Positions 35,652-45,272 are shown, counted from the stretch's first letter. The stretch is DNA of 64,000 bases from Azospirillum sp. OGB3 (GCF_014192915.1 NZ_JACHYN010000003.1:186001-250000); one strand, 5' to 3'. Notes: generated by a model from the letters alone, not told the origin. Translations and numbers: made by a program.

Positions 35652-36029
35652 ATGGCGGACATCACGCCGATCATCCCGTCGGACCGGCAGGTCATCGACG
35701 GTTACGGGGAAGGGCAATTCTGCGTGTCCGGGCAATGGCGCACCGGTGCGGTGGTGGTGCTTCCCGACCGCACGGAGCCCTGGCGTCCCCAGGACTTCGC
35801 CGCCCTGACGGCGGAAGACTTCGCCCAAGTCATCGCAGCGGAGCCGCGGGTGGAGTTTCTGCTGCTCGGCTCCGGCACCCGGATGCAGCTTCTGCCCAAG
35901 GCCCTGCGCCAGAGCCTGCGCGACGCCGGTCTGGTGGTCGAGGTGATGGACACTGGGGCGGCTTGCCGGACCTACAACGTCCTGCTGGCCGAAGGCCGGC
36001 GGGTGGGGGCGGCGCTGCTGCCGGTGTGA
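35652..36029 (+). CDS. Mth938-domain protein, NDUFAF3 homologue
   Basis: 125 residues. The Mth938-like domain is evident: IDGYGEGQFCVSGQWRTGAVVVLP, FLLLGSGTRMQLLPKALRQSLRDAGLVVEVMDTGAACRTYNVLLAEGRRVGAALLPV. Its eukaryotic relative NDUFAF3 is a complex I assembly factor. It follows secF after 27 bases, as in most alphaproteobacteria, and is probably in the yajC-secDF operon. Its bacterial role is uncertain. Confidence 0.9.
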   Translation: MADITPIIPSDRQVIDGYGEGQFCVSGQWRTGAVVVLPDRTEPWRPQDFAALTAEDFAQVIAAEPRVEFLLLGSGTRMQLLPKALRQSLRDAGLVVEVMDTGAACRTYNVLLAEGRRVGAALLPV

Positions 36030-36066
36030 TCCGTTTCGCGCGCTTCGCACCGAATGACCAAACGAA

Positions 36067-36093
36067 AAAAGGCCCCCGGATCGGGGGCCTTTT
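36067..36093. terminator. Bidirectional Rho-independent terminator
   Basis: GGCCCCCG (36071-36078) pairs with CGGGGGCC (36082-36089) over a 3-base loop, flanked by A-run and T-run on the two sides, so it works in both directions. It separates the secDF unit from the convergent sodB. Confidence 0.9.
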
Positions 36094-36117
36094 CCGTTCT
36101 GGCGATCCGATAAGGGA

Positions 36118-36723
36118 TCAGGCCGGGGCCTTCGACAGGCGCTCGGCCACGAACTCCCAGTTCACCAGGCTCTCCAGGAACGCCTTCACGAAGTCCGCGC
36201 GGCGGTTCTGGTAGTCGACGTAGTAGGCGTGCTCCCACACGTCGGCGGTCAGCAGCGGAAAGTGGCCCTGGGCCAGCGGGGTGTCGGCGTTGGAGGTCTT
36301 GGTGACCTTCAGCTTGCCGCCGTCGATGTACAGCCAAGCCCAGCCCGAGCCGAACTGGGTGATGGCGGCGTTCGAGAACTCTTCCTTGAACTTGTCGACG
36401 CTGCCGAAGTCGGCGATCAGGCGCTTCTCAAGCTCGCCCGGGATGGCGCCGCCACCGTTCTTCTTCATGCTCTGCCAGTAGAAGGTGTGGTTCCAGACCT
36501 GGCCGGCGTTGTTGAAGAGGCCCTGCTTGGAGGCGTCGCCGTAGCTCTGCTTGATGACGTCTTCCAGGCTGGCGTTGGCCAGCGGGCTGTCCTTCGTCAG
36601 GTTGTTGAGGTTGGTGACGTAGGTCTGGTGGTGCTTGTCGTGGTGCAGGTGCAGCGTCTCCGACGACATGAACGGCTGCAGAGCATCATAGCCATACGGG
36701 AGCGGCGGCAGTTCGAACGCCAT
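36118..36723 (-). CDS. sodB: Superoxide dismutase (Fe/Mn)
   Basis: 201 residues from the ATG at 36723 (MAFELPPLPYGYDALQPF), with AGAGGGT upstream. Metal ligands: H in HHDKHHQTY, H in WNHTFYWQSM, D/H in LTADVWEHAYYVDYQNRRADF. QFGSGWAWL and the residues near the ligands favour the Fe form, but metal preference cannot be fixed from sequence. Cytoplasmic, no signal peptide. Confidence 0.95.
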   Translation of the reverse strand: MAFELPPLPYGYDALQPFMSSETLHLHHDKHHQTYVTNLNNLTKDSPLANASLEDVIKQSYGDASKQGLFNNAGQVWNHTFYWQSMKKNGGGAIPGELEKRLIADFGSVDKFKEEFSNAAITQFGSGWAWLYIDGGKLKVTKTSNADTPLAQGHFPLLTADVWEHAYYVDYQNRRADFVKAFLESLVNWEFVAERLSKAPA

Positions 36724-36791
36724 TGAGTTACCCTCTCTTCTTGGATTGTCCCATCTCGGGCCGTGCCTTGCGGCACGGCACCTCCGTCCGC

Positions 36792-38102
36792 TCAAATAGG
36801 CCCGCGGCGCGGCAAAGTGAAGGCTGGAAAAAGGCCGAGACGCGAAAAGGTGGTAATCCCTGCGGTCAGCACCGCCTGAGCGGCGATCTCGCCGGAGCGG
36901 ACCGCACCTTCAAGCGTCGCAGGAAGCCCCATCTTCGTCCAATCGCCGGCCAGAACAAGGTTTTTCAAGGCGGTCTGGGGACCGGGGCGATTCGCCGCAT
37001 GGACAGGGGACTGGTCCGGAGTCGCCCGGCGCTCCTTGATGATTCGGTGCGGCGGCAGGGCTGCGCCGGGCGTGCCGAGCGCCCGCGCCACGTCGCGCCA
37101 CAACGTGGCGGCAACCGCGTCAGCGGGCAGGGTGGCGAGCGCATCGGCGTCGCTGACCGTCACCGACAGCACGTCGCCGCGCCGGAACAGCCAGTCCGCC
37201 GTTCCGCCGACCAGCCCCAGGAAGGGCAGGCCGCCGGGCAAGTCGATCGGGGCTGGCAAACGGAAGTGGGCATTGACGATGGCCCGGCCGTTCGCGGAGA
37301 TGGGTACGGCCTCGGGAAGCAGGCGTCCGGCGATCCAGGCCGGCACCGCCAGGACCACCGCGTCGTCGCTGCCGAGCGCGATGCGTTCGCCGTCCACCGA
37401 CAGGGCGGCGACGCGCTCCCCCGCGCGCTCCAGCCCGTCCACCCGCGCGCCGGTGCGCAACTCGGCGCCGTGCCGCGTCAGCCACGCCACCGCGGGTTCG
37501 ACCAGCGCGGCGGACAGGCCCTTCTCGGCGAACAGCGGACGGCAGGCGGCCTCGCCGCGCAGCAGCGTTTCCCGCAGCACGGCGCCGAACAGGCGGGCGG
37601 ACACCCGCTCCGGTGCCCCGTTCATCACCGACACGGCCAACGGGCGCCACAGCCGCTCGTAGAGCGGTCCGCCAGGAGGCAGGGCGTCGGCCACCGACGC
37701 ACCGGGGCCGGCGGTCAGGGTGCGTAAGGCGGCGAGGTAATCGGCGGGGCGGCTTCCCGGCACGCGGCGCGCCGTGTCGAACAGCCACAGCCCGCCCGGC
37801 CGCAGGCACCAGCGCTCGCCGTTGCCGAGGTCGAGGAAGGGAAAGGCGGCGGGGCGCAACTCGGTCAGGGCATCGCTCGCGCCGACCCGTTCCAGATAGC
37901 CGAGCAGGGAGCGGTTGCCGCTGAGCGCCAGATGGCTGCCGTTGTCCACCATGCGGTCCAGCGCGGCGTCGTGGAAGGAGCGGCAGCGCCCTCCGGCCTG
38001 CGGGGCGCCCTCATACAGGACGACCCGCCGCCCCGCTTCGGTCAGGCGGACGGCGGCGGACAGGCCGGCAAGTCCGGCGCCGACGATGTGGACGGTGCCC
38101 AA
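36792..38102 (-). CDS. hpnE: Hydroxysqualene dehydroxylase HpnE
   Basis: About 436 residues from the TTG at 38102 (MGTVHIVGAGLAGLSAAVRL), 8 bases after the hpnD stop. FAD-binding Rossmann motif GAGLAGLSAA and E in VVLYEGAPQAGGRC; C-terminal VLAGDWTKMGLPATLEGAVRSGEIAA is typical of the desaturase-like amine oxidase family. Converts hydroxysqualene to squalene in the HpnCDE route. No other start codon fits better. Confidence 0.9.
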   Translation of the reverse strand: MGTVHIVGAGLAGLSAAVRLTEAGRRVVLYEGAPQAGGRCRSFHDAALDRMVDNGSHLALSGNRSLLGYLERVGASDALTELRPAAFPFLDLGNGERWCLRPGGLWLFDTARRVPGSRPADYLAALRTLTAGPGASVADALPPGGPLYERLWRPLAVSVMNGAPERVSARLFGAVLRETLLRGEAACRPLFAEKGLSAALVEPAVAWLTRHGAELRTGARVDGLERAGERVAALSVDGERIALGSDDAVVLAVPAWIAGRLLPEAVPISANGRAIVNAHFRLPAPIDLPGGLPFLGLVGGTADWLFRRGDVLSVTVSDADALATLPADAVAATLWRDVARALGTPGAALPPHRIIKERRATPDQSPVHAANRPGPQTALKNLVLAGDWTKMGLPATLEGAVRSGEIAAQAVLTAGITTFSRLGLFPAFTLPRRGPI

Positions 38103-38110
38103 GACGTCCG

Positions 38111-39034
38111 TCAGGCGGTGGGCGGATAGCCGAGCGCGCAGCGCACGGCCACCAGTGCGCACTCGCGCTTGCCGACCCGCACCCGCCGGTCGAGGTCGCG
38201 CCAGCCCCGGGCGCGCAGTCGCACAAGCAGCCGGTGGTACAGCACCATCATGGCGACCGCCGCCCACAGCGAGCCCCGCCGCCCGGCGGCCTGCCCGTCG
38301 GTCAGCGCGCGGCGCGCCTCGGCGAAGCGCTCCTCGGCCAGCACGGCCAGCGCCTCGCAGGTCCGGGGCAGGTTGGGGTGGGCGAGCACGGTGGCGGGGT
38401 CGGAGCTGCCGATGCCGGCCTCGTCGAGCAATTCGCGCGGCAGGTAGAGGCGGCCGATCTCCGCGTCCTCCGTCAGGTCTCGCAGGATGTTGGTCAACTG
38501 CAACGCCTCGCCCAGCGCCAAGGCGAAGGCTTCGGTGGAGGCGTCGGCGCGGTCGAACACGCGGATCGCCAGCATGCCCACCGCGCCGGCGACGCGGCGG
38601 CAATAGAGCCGCAGGGTCGGCAGCGCCGGGCCGGTCATGCCCCCGCTGTCGCCTCCATCCGCCGGGATGTCCATCGCCATGCCGTCGATCAACGCTTCCA
38701 GCTCGCCGCGCGGCAGGCCGTAGCGTTCGATGGCGCCCTTCAGCGCCGCCCCCAACGAGCTGGACGGCGCGCCGCCGGCATAGAGGCCGCGGATCTCGGT
38801 CCTCCAAGCGTCGAGCGCCGCGCGCTTCTCCGCCGGCTCGCCGGGCTCGTCCGCGATGTCGTCGATTCGCCGGCAGAAGGCGTAGATGGCGAACATCGCC
38901 GCCCGCTTGGAGCGGGGCAGCAGCAGCATCGGCCAGTAGAAGGTGCTGCCCGACCGTCCGGTCACCGCCGCCGCCGCGGCAGCCGGGCTGCCGGCGGTGT
39001 CGCTCTGCGTCGAGTCCAGCGATGGCTGCGGCAT
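38111..39034 (-). CDS. hpnD: Presqualene diphosphate synthase HpnD
   Basis: 307 residues. Squalene/phytoene synthase fold with both Asp-rich motifs: RIDDIAD (56-62) and TNILRDLTEDAEIGRLYLP. Condenses two farnesyl diphosphates to presqualene diphosphate. Sits between hpnC and hpnE. Confidence 0.93.
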   Translation of the reverse strand: MPQPSLDSTQSDTAGSPAAAAAAVTGRSGSTFYWPMLLLPRSKRAAMFAIYAFCRRIDDIADEPGEPAEKRAALDAWRTEIRGLYAGGAPSSSLGAALKGAIERYGLPRGELEALIDGMAMDIPADGGDSGGMTGPALPTLRLYCRRVAGAVGMLAIRVFDRADASTEAFALALGEALQLTNILRDLTEDAEIGRLYLPRELLDEAGIGSSDPATVLAHPNLPRTCEALAVLAEERFAEARRALTDGQAAGRRGSLWAAVAMMVLYHRLLVRLRARGWRDLDRRVRVGKRECALVAVRCALGYPPTA

Positions 39035-39073
39035 ACGTCGGTCCTGCGTGGTGGCGGTCGAAGGGTGCGGAGT

Positions 39074-39946
39074 CTATTTGCTCCCGATGGCGCGCGCCAG
39101 CCCGCGTGCGGTGGCGAACAGCTTATGATGCGTGCCAAGCACCACCCGCTTCTTCAGCGGGTCGCGGCTGCGCAGCCGTTGCGCCAGCGACTCGGCGAGG
39201 CTGAGGATCACCGAGGCTTCCATACGCAGGCCGCGATGCTGGATCAGGCCGGGCAGGGGGGCGGCGCGTTCCAGCAGCCGGTCGGTGTGCTCCAACGTGC
39301 GGTCGAAGATGGCGCGCAGCTTGGCGTCGCTCTCCGTTTCCACCAGCCGCTCGACGCTGATCGCCGAATCGTCGAACCAGACCAGCGGGATGTAGCAGCG
39401 GCCGAGCTGGCTCCAGTCCTCCCGGCAGTCTTGGAGGTGGTTCAGCACCTGCAAGGCGGTGCACAGCGCGTCCGACGCGGGACCGGCGGCCACACCCTCG
39501 CCGTGAAGGTCCAGCAGGTAGCGCCCGACCGGGTTGGCGGAAAAGCGGCAGTAGAGCAGCAGGTCGCTCCAGCTGTGGCAGCGTGCGCCCACCGCGTCGC
39601 GCCGGAAGGCGCGCAGCACCTGCCGGGGGTGGCGATCGCTGACCCCGGTCGCCTGCAGGCTGGCGCGCAGGTCCAGCGCCGGCTTCAGATAGGCGTGCTT
39701 GGCCTGCCCTGTGGTCAGCGAGCGTTCCAGCGCCTCCAGATAGGCGAGCTTGGTCTCCGGTTCGAGATCGGGGTCGTCGGCAATGTCGTCGCCCAGCCGG
39801 ACGAACCGGTAGAAGGCCATGACATGCGGCCGGAGATGCTTCGGCAGCAGGCGCGAGGCGACCGGAAAATTCTCCGAGTCCGCGTCCTTGCGGGCGACCG
39901 GGCTGGGTTTGCGGGGCTTGGTGGGGGCGATGTTGAAATCGGCCAT
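39074..39946 (-). CDS. hpnC: Hydroxysqualene synthase HpnC
   Basis: 290 residues from the ATG at 39946 (MADFNIAPTKPRKPSPVAR). Squalene synthase fold with first motif RLGDDIADDP (D53, D54, D57) and second LNHLQDCREDWSQLGRCYIP. Converts presqualene diphosphate to hydroxysqualene. First gene of hpnCDE; no hopene cyclase gene lies in the window. Confidence 0.92.
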   Translation of the reverse strand: MADFNIAPTKPRKPSPVARKDADSENFPVASRLLPKHLRPHVMAFYRFVRLGDDIADDPDLEPETKLAYLEALERSLTTGQAKHAYLKPALDLRASLQATGVSDRHPRQVLRAFRRDAVGARCHSWSDLLLYCRFSANPVGRYLLDLHGEGVAAGPASDALCTALQVLNHLQDCREDWSQLGRCYIPLVWFDDSAISVERLVETESDAKLRAIFDRTLEHTDRLLERAAPLPGLIQHRGLRMEASVILSLAESLAQRLRSRDPLKKRVVLGTHHKLFATARGLARAIGSK

Positions 39947-40066
39947 TGTTCCGCCTGCTGCGCGTCGGGGCTGGTGTGGGAAGCCTGTCTGCCTAATATA
40001 AGGCGCGAGCGGGCTTTGCCCTGCTTCCAAACTGTGCCACCCCCATTTTTCCAGAACAGGCATCAC

Positions 40067-40921
40067 ATGGCGAAGGCGACCCCCGACCTGTCCTATTGCG
40101 GACGGGAGGTGAGGAAATATGACAACGACCGTTTCCTGACGTGCCTTTTCGCCCCGGCGGAGCGCCGCGAATCGCTGTTCGCCCTCTACGCCTTCAACCT
40201 GGAGATCGCCAAGACCCGCGAGGTGGTGACCGAGCCGGTTCTGGGCCAGATGCGGCTGCAATTCTGGCGCGACGGGCTGGACAAGGTCTATGAGGGCGCC
40301 GCCGTTCCCAAGCATGCGGTGATGGAGCCGCTGGCCGCCGCCGTGCGGGAAGGTGGGCTGAGCCGCGCCCTGTTCGACCGGCTGATCGACGCGCGGGAGG
40401 CCGACCTGGACGACACCCCGCCGGCCAACCTGTCCTGCCTGGTCAACTACGCGGAGGTCACCGGCGCTCCACTCGTCCAGCTCGCGCTGGAGATCCTCGG
40501 CGCGAAGGACGCCGACGCGGCGGAGGCCGGGCGTCAGGCCGGGATCGGCTACGCGCTGGCCGGCATCGCCCGCGCGGTGCCCTTCCACGCCCGCCAGCAC
40601 CGCCAGCTTCTCCCCGCCGACCGCATGGCGGCGCACGGCGCCAAGCAGGGCGACCTGTTCGAACTGCGCTCCACCCCCGAGCTGCGCCCCGTGGTGCGCG
40701 AGGTGGCGGAGGCCGCCCGCGACCATCTGGCGAAGGCCCGCGCGCTGCGCCGCTCCGTCCCGCGCGCCGCCCTGTCGGCCCTGCTGCCGGCGGTGCTGGC
40801 CGGGCTGCATCTGGACGCGCTGGCGCGGGAGGGCAACGACCCCTTCGCCCCGCGCGTTCTGATGCCCCACCCGCTGCGCCACGCCAAGCTGGCCTGGGCG
40901 GCGCTGCGCGGCAGGTTCTGA
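40067..40921 (+). CDS. Squalene synthase-fold pseudoenzyme, NDUFAF6 homologue
   Basis: 284 residues from the ATG at 40067. Same fold as HpnC/HpnD (LFALYAFNLEIAKTREVV...), but the first Asp motif reads EIAKTREVVTEP and the second region GIARAVPFHARQHRQLLPADRM lacks the Asp pair, so prenyl transfer is very unlikely. It matches the alphaproteobacterial family that includes the complex I assembly factor NDUFAF6. It is divergent from hpnC and about 4 kb from the NDUFAF3-like gene. Confidence 0.88.
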   Translation: MAKATPDLSYCGREVRKYDNDRFLTCLFAPAERRESLFALYAFNLEIAKTREVVTEPVLGQMRLQFWRDGLDKVYEGAAVPKHAVMEPLAAAVREGGLSRALFDRLIDAREADLDDTPPANLSCLVNYAEVTGAPLVQLALEILGAKDADAAEAGRQAGIGYALAGIARAVPFHARQHRQLLPADRMAAHGAKQGDLFELRSTPELRPVVREVAEAARDHLAKARALRRSVPRAALSALLPAVLAGLHLDALAREGNDPFAPRVLMPHPLRHAKLAWAALRGRF

Positions 40922-40935
40922 CCCCTGTCGGTCAG
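40918..40935. terminator. Shared hairpin between convergent genes
   Basis: CTGACC (40918-40923) and GGTCAG (40930-40935) pair over a 6-base loop; the stop codons of the two convergent genes lie in the arms. No T-tract. Confidence 0.4.
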
Positions 40936-43016
40936 GCGGCGCGGATCATCGCCACGAACCGCTCCACCTCCTGGCGGAGCTGGTCGGCCTCCCGCGACAG
41001 GTCGCCGGCGGCGTTGAGCGCCTGATCGGCCATCGAGCCGGTGGACCCCGCCGCCTGGGTCACCCCGCCGATGTTCACCGACACGGCGGCGGTGCCCATC
41101 GACGCCTGCTGGACGTTGCGGCTGATCTCCTGGGTGGCGGCGCCCTGCTGCTCCGCGGCGGCGGCGATGGCGGTGATCGTCTCGTTGATGGCGATGATGC
41201 TCCGCCCCACCGTCCCGATGACGCTGACCACCGTGCCGCTGACCGTCTGCATGTCGGCGATCTGCCGAGAGATGTCCTCCGTCGCCTTGGCGGTCTGGTT
41301 GGCGAGATTCTTCACCTCGCTGGCGACGACGGCGAAGCCCTTGCCGGCTTCGCCGGCGCGGGCGGCCTCGATGGTCGCGTTGAGCGCCAGCAGATTGGTC
41401 TGGCCGGCGATGCCCTGGATGAGGTTCACCACGTCGCCGATCTTCTGCGCGGCGGCGGACAGCCCTTCCAGCGTGGCGTTGGTGCGCTCCACCTCGGCGA
41501 CCGCCTCGGCGGCCATCTGGGAGGAGCGGCCGATCCGCTCGTTGATCTCGCGGATCGAACAGCTCAGCTCCTCCGCCGCGGCGGCCACCGTCTGGACGTT
41601 CTGGCTGGCTTCCTCGGCGGCGGTGGACACGGCGGCGGCCTGACGGTCGGTCTGGGCGGCGATGGCCGACAGGCTCTGCGCGGTGCTGCGCATCGCGCCG
41701 GCCTGCTCCGACACGTTGCGCACGACGCCGCCCACCGACGCCTCGAACCGGCTGGCGACGTCGGCGAGGTCGCCCTTGCGGCGCTCGGCGGCACGCTGCT
41801 CCTCGCGGCGGCGCTCCTCCTCCAGCTCCGCCATGCGGGTGGTGTTGTCCTGGAAGAGCTTCAGGGCCTTGTTGATGGCGCCGATTTCGTCGGTGCGGCC
41901 GGTGTCGGCGATGACCACGCCGCGGTCCCCGGCAATCACAGCGTCCAGCGTCGCGATGGTGCGACGCAACGGCAGGCCCACGATGCTGCGGCTGGCCAAC
42001 AAAAGCGCTGTCACCAGGGCGGCCAGCAGGACCAGCCCGCCGATGATGGTGGCGTTGCGCAGGTCCCGGACCGGGGCGTTGATCTTGTCGAGCGGCAGGT
42101 TGACCAGCAGGGACCAGGGTGTATCCGTTCCCGCGACCTTCACCGGCAGGAACAGCTGCTTCACGGGCTGCCCGTCGGCGACCGCCATCTGCTCGAAACT
42201 CCGTCCCGCGCGGACGGCCGGTTTGGCGGCGTCGAGCGCCGGGTCCGATGCGCCGATCGGTTGCCCCATCCGCTCGGTATCGGGATGACCGGCCCAGACG
42301 CCGTCGTTGGAAATCAGGTGGATGGACCCGCTGTCGAAGGGCTTCACCGTCTTCAGCATGGACCAGATGCCGTCGGTGGACAGATCGACGCCGGCCACCC
42401 CGACGACCCGGCCGTTTTCGACGATCGGAACCGACATGGACACCATCAGCACCTTCCGGCCGGCGACCATGTAGCTGTAGGGCTCCACCACCATGGCCTT
42501 CCCGGTGCGCTTCGGGATCTGGTAATAGGCGCCGTCGGAGCCCGGATCGTCATAGCCGACGAGGGACTCCAGCGCAACCGTCCCCGACCCGCGGTTCCAG
42601 TAGGGAAGGAACCGGCCGGACGCGTCGGAGCCCGGCTTGCTGGCGAACTCCGCGTCGCGGCCGTCCAGGGCGTTCGGCTCCATCCCCACCCACACGCCGA
42701 GGAAATCCGGGTTGGCCTCGGCGATGCTCTTGAGCCAGGTGGAGAGCTGCTCCCGGTCGGTGCGGCCCGCGGCCTTCAGGCCGACCAGGGAAGTCGCGAT
42801 GAAGCGAGCGGCTTCCATCGCGGTGCCCAGCCGGGCGTTGACCATCTCGCCGTAGCGCTGGCCAAGCTGCTCCCCGCTCTGGAAGGACAGGGTTTCGATG
42901 TCCGACCCGCTCTTGGCCGTCAGGGCCGCAATCCCCACCGCCAGGGAAATGATCGTCACCGTCACGATGACGATCACCTGTTTGGCAACCAATGATTTTG
43001 TTCTAATCATAACCAT
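40932..43016 (-). CDS. Methyl-accepting chemotaxis protein with dCache sensor
   Basis: 694 residues from the ATG at 43016. Membrane helix near the start, a large periplasmic double Cache domain (WVGMEPNALDGRDAEF, GYDDPGSDGAYYQIPKRTGK, SMSVPIVENGRVVGVAGVDLS), a second helix, HAMP, then a C-terminal signalling hairpin with the conserved tip GLSAAAQKIGDVVNLIQGIAGQTNLLALNATIEAARAGEAGKGFAVVASEVKNLA. Ligand unknown; dCache receptors often bind amino acids or organic acids. Confidence 0.93.
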   Translation of the reverse strand: MVMIRTKSLVAKQVIVIVTVTIISLAVGIAALTAKSGSDIETLSFQSGEQLGQRYGEMVNARLGTAMEAARFIATSLVGLKAAGRTDREQLSTWLKSIAEANPDFLGVWVGMEPNALDGRDAEFASKPGSDASGRFLPYWNRGSGTVALESLVGYDDPGSDGAYYQIPKRTGKAMVVEPYSYMVAGRKVLMVSMSVPIVENGRVVGVAGVDLSTDGIWSMLKTVKPFDSGSIHLISNDGVWAGHPDTERMGQPIGASDPALDAAKPAVRAGRSFEQMAVADGQPVKQLFLPVKVAGTDTPWSLLVNLPLDKINAPVRDLRNATIIGGLVLLAALVTALLLASRSIVGLPLRRTIATLDAVIAGDRGVVIADTGRTDEIGAINKALKLFQDNTTRMAELEEERRREEQRAAERRKGDLADVASRFEASVGGVVRNVSEQAGAMRSTAQSLSAIAAQTDRQAAAVSTAAEEASQNVQTVAAAAEELSCSIREINERIGRSSQMAAEAVAEVERTNATLEGLSAAAQKIGDVVNLIQGIAGQTNLLALNATIEAARAGEAGKGFAVVASEVKNLANQTAKATEDISRQIADMQTVSGTVVSVIGTVGRSIIAINETITAIAAAAEQQGAATQEISRNVQQASMGTAAVSVNIGGVTQAAGSTGSMADQALNAAGDLSREADQLRQEVERFVAMIRAA

Positions 43017-43090
43017 CCCGCCGGAAGACTTTCTCACCCATTCGAAAGAAAGTGTCCCATGGGATTGGTTAAGCGTCACTTATGACCTTT

Positions 43091-43096
43091 ATTATA
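43091..43096 (-). promoter_or_regulatory. Possible -10 element of the chemoreceptor gene
   Basis: On the minus strand TATAAT occurs about 75 bases upstream of the ATG in a locally AT-rich stretch (43045-43125). No good -35 is seen, so it is a weak call. Confidence 0.3.
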
Positions 43097-43129
43097 GTTC
43101 CGTGATAATTTTCCCGAAATTGCCGGGCT

Positions 43130-44494
43130 TCAGACCGTGACGGCGGGTGCGGCCTTTAGCCACCCCTCCAGATCCTCCAGCGCGCGGCGGGTGTAGGCCA
43201 GCTTGCGGTCACGCCCGCGGATGCGATCGTCCACCGGCGGGAACAGGCCGAAATTGACGTTCATCGGCTGATAGGTATCGGCGTTGGCGCCGCCGGTGAT
43301 GTGGCCGAGGATCGCCCCCAGCGCGGTGGTGACCGGCGGGGCGGACGGCTCCCCGCCCAGCCGCTCGGCGGCGGCGAAGCGCCCGGCGAGCAAGCCGACG
43401 GCGGCGCTTTCCACATAGCCCTCGCAGCCCGTCACCTGGCCAGCGAAGCGGATGCGCGGCTGCGCCTTCAGCCGCAGCGCGCCGTCCAGCAGGCGCGGGC
43501 TGTTCAGGAAGGTGTTGCGGTGCAGGCCGCCCAGCCGCGCGAACTCCGCCTTTTCCAGGCCGGGGATCATGCGGAAGATCCGCGCCTGCTCGGCGTGGCG
43601 CAGCTTGGTCTGGAAGCCGACGAGGTTGTAGAGCGTGCCGAGCGCGTTGTCCTGGCGGAGCTGGACCACCGCGTAGGGGCGGCGTTCCGGCTTGTGCGGG
43701 TTGGTCAGGCCGACCGGCTTCATCGGGCCGTAGCGCAGCGTGTCGACCCCGCGCTCCGCCATCACCTCGATGGGCAGGCAGCCTTCGAAGTAGGGCGTGC
43801 TCTTCTCCCACTCCTTGAAGTCCACCTTTTCGGCGGTCAGCAGGGCGTCGATGAAGGCGCGGTACTCGTCCTTCTCGAAGGCGCAGTTGATGTAGTCCTT
43901 GCCGGTGCCGCCGGGGCCGGGCTTGTCGTAGCGCGACTGGAACCACGCCTTGGACAGGTCCACGCTCTCCAGATAGACAATGGGGGCGATGGCGTCGAAG
44001 AAGGCCAGCGACTCCTCGCCCGTAAAGCTGCGGATGGCCTCGGCCAGCGGCGGGGAGGTCAGGGGGCCGGTGGCGATGACGACGCTGTCCCACGCCTCCG
44101 GCGGCAGGCCGGCGACCTCGCCGCGCTCCACGGTGATGAGGGGATGGCTGGTGATCGCCTCGGTCACGGCGCCCGCGAAGCCGTCGCGGTCCATGGCCAG
44201 CGCGCCACCCGCCGGCACCTTGTGCGCGTCGGCGCAGCGCAGGATCAGCGAACCGCAGCGCCGCATCTCCTCGTGCAGCAGACCGACGGCGTTGTACTCC
44301 GCGTCGTCCGACCGGAAGGAGTTGGAGCAGACCAACTCGGCGAGCTGGTCGGTGCTGTGCGCCTCGGTCGGGCGGACGGGCCGCATCTCGTGCAGCACGA
44401 CGGGAACGCCGCGCTGGGCGAGCTGCCAAGCGGCTTCGGACCCGGCAAGGCCGCCGCCGATGACGTGAACGGGGGAAAGGGACGTGTCGACCAT
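43130..44494 (-). CDS. trmFO: tRNA (uracil-5-)-methyltransferase TrmFO
   Basis: 454 residues from the ATG at 44494 ([26 protein letters not shown]). FAD Rossmann motif [10 protein letters not shown], the conserved [35 protein letters not shown], and [15 protein letters not shown]. Makes m5U54 in tRNA with methylenetetrahydrofolate. Confidence 0.96.
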   Translation of the reverse strand: MVDTSLSPVHVIGGGLAGSEAAWQLAQRGVPVVLHEMRPVRPTEAHSTDQLAELVCSNSFRSDDAEYNAVGLLHEEMRRCGSLILRCADAHKVPAGGALAMDRDGFAGAVTEAITSHPLITVERGEVAGLPPEAWDSVVIATGPLTSPPLAEAIRSFTGEESLAFFDAIAPIVYLESVDLSKAWFQSRYDKPGPGGTGKDYINCAFEKDEYRAFIDALLTAEKVDFKEWEKSTPYFEGCLPIEVMAERGVDTLRYGPMKPVGLTNPHKPERRPYAVVQLRQDNALGTLYNLVGFQTKLRHAEQARIFRMIPGLEKAEFARLGGLHRNTFLNSPRLLDGALRLKAQPRIRFAGQVTGCEGYVESAAVGLLAGRFAAAERLGGEPSAPPVTTALGAILGHITGGANADTYQPMNVNFGLFPPVDDRIRGRDRKLAYTRRALEDLEGWLKAAPAVTV

Positions 44495-44636
44495 ATCAGC
44501 AACTTTCACAAAGTTGCCGAACAAGTAGACCGTCGTTGTCGCCACGGCAAGGCCAACCCGGACCACAGCGCGGAATCGCGGCCAGGATCGTCTGCCGGTT
44601 CCGGCGATCCTGGTCGCTCCGCCGAACAGCGGTGAC

Positions 44637-45113
44637 TTACTGGGCGGCGAGCTTCTGCTTCAGCCCGTCGAAGCCCGAGGTGAAGATGCCGGAGATCACC
44701 TTGCGCGATTCCTCGTCGCTGGCCCCGTTGGAGGTGTAGCGCGCCTTCCACACGACGCGCGTGCCCTTGCCCGCCGGTTCGGCCGACAGGGAGGCCGCAT
44801 AGTCCTTGACCGGCAGCGGGCTGGTCAGGATCGAATAGCGGATGCGGTGGCTGCTGGCGGAGGAGGAGAGCAGCCGCTCCTCGATCGTGCCACCGCCCTT
44901 GAGGGCCAGCACGCGCTCCTGCGCGCCGTCCTTCCGGCGCAGGGTGCAGCTTTCCACCGCCGGGTGCCAAGTGCCGAGGTTGCAGAAGGGGCCGATCTGC
45001 TGCCAGACCTTCTCGATCGGGTAGGGCAGGGTGGTCGATTCCGTGACCTCGACGGCCAGGGCCGGGCTTGCCAGAGCGACCAGCGTGGCCGCGACCGCGA
45101 ACAGGGTGCGCAT
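44637..45113 (-). CDS. Secreted SRPBCC-fold protein
   Basis: 158 residues with a Sec signal ([20 protein letters not shown], cleavage after ALA). The mature part has the START/polyketide-cyclase-like pattern [34 protein letters not shown] ... [21 protein letters not shown]. Probably a periplasmic binding protein for a hydrophobic ligand. Its neighbours are unrelated. Confidence 0.85.
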   Translation of the reverse strand: MRTLFAVAATLVALASPALAVEVTESTTLPYPIEKVWQQIGPFCNLGTWHPAVESCTLRRKDGAQERVLALKGGGTIEERLLSSSASSHRIRYSILTSPLPVKDYAASLSAEPAGKGTRVVWKARYTSNGASDEESRKVISGIFTSGFDGLKQKLAAQ

Positions 45114-45238
45114 GGGGTTCCCTCCGTTGTTCGGCTGTTCCGGCGCGCATCGTTGGGCGCGCCTCGAAATCCTAGCCGAGCGGGGAGGGCTTGAAACTTG
45201 TACGTTGGTAGGACGAACAAGGGAAGAATCGGCAAGAC

Positions 45239-45272
45239 AACGGCCGGTCCCGCCTGGGCGGAGCCGGCCGTT
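45239..45272. terminator. Hairpin flanked by A and T runs
   Basis: AACGGCCGG (45239-45247) and CCGGCCGTT (45264-45272) pair over a 16-base loop with TTT after it. It sits 26 bases downstream of the Thr-rich lipoprotein gene on its strand and is the likely terminator. Confidence 0.65.

Noticed and set aside
33054..36050. A very long open frame antisense to secD-secF
   Set aside because: High-GC codon bias leaves antisense frames open; its Arg/Gly/Val/His-rich product has no family pattern, and secDF on the other strand is certain.
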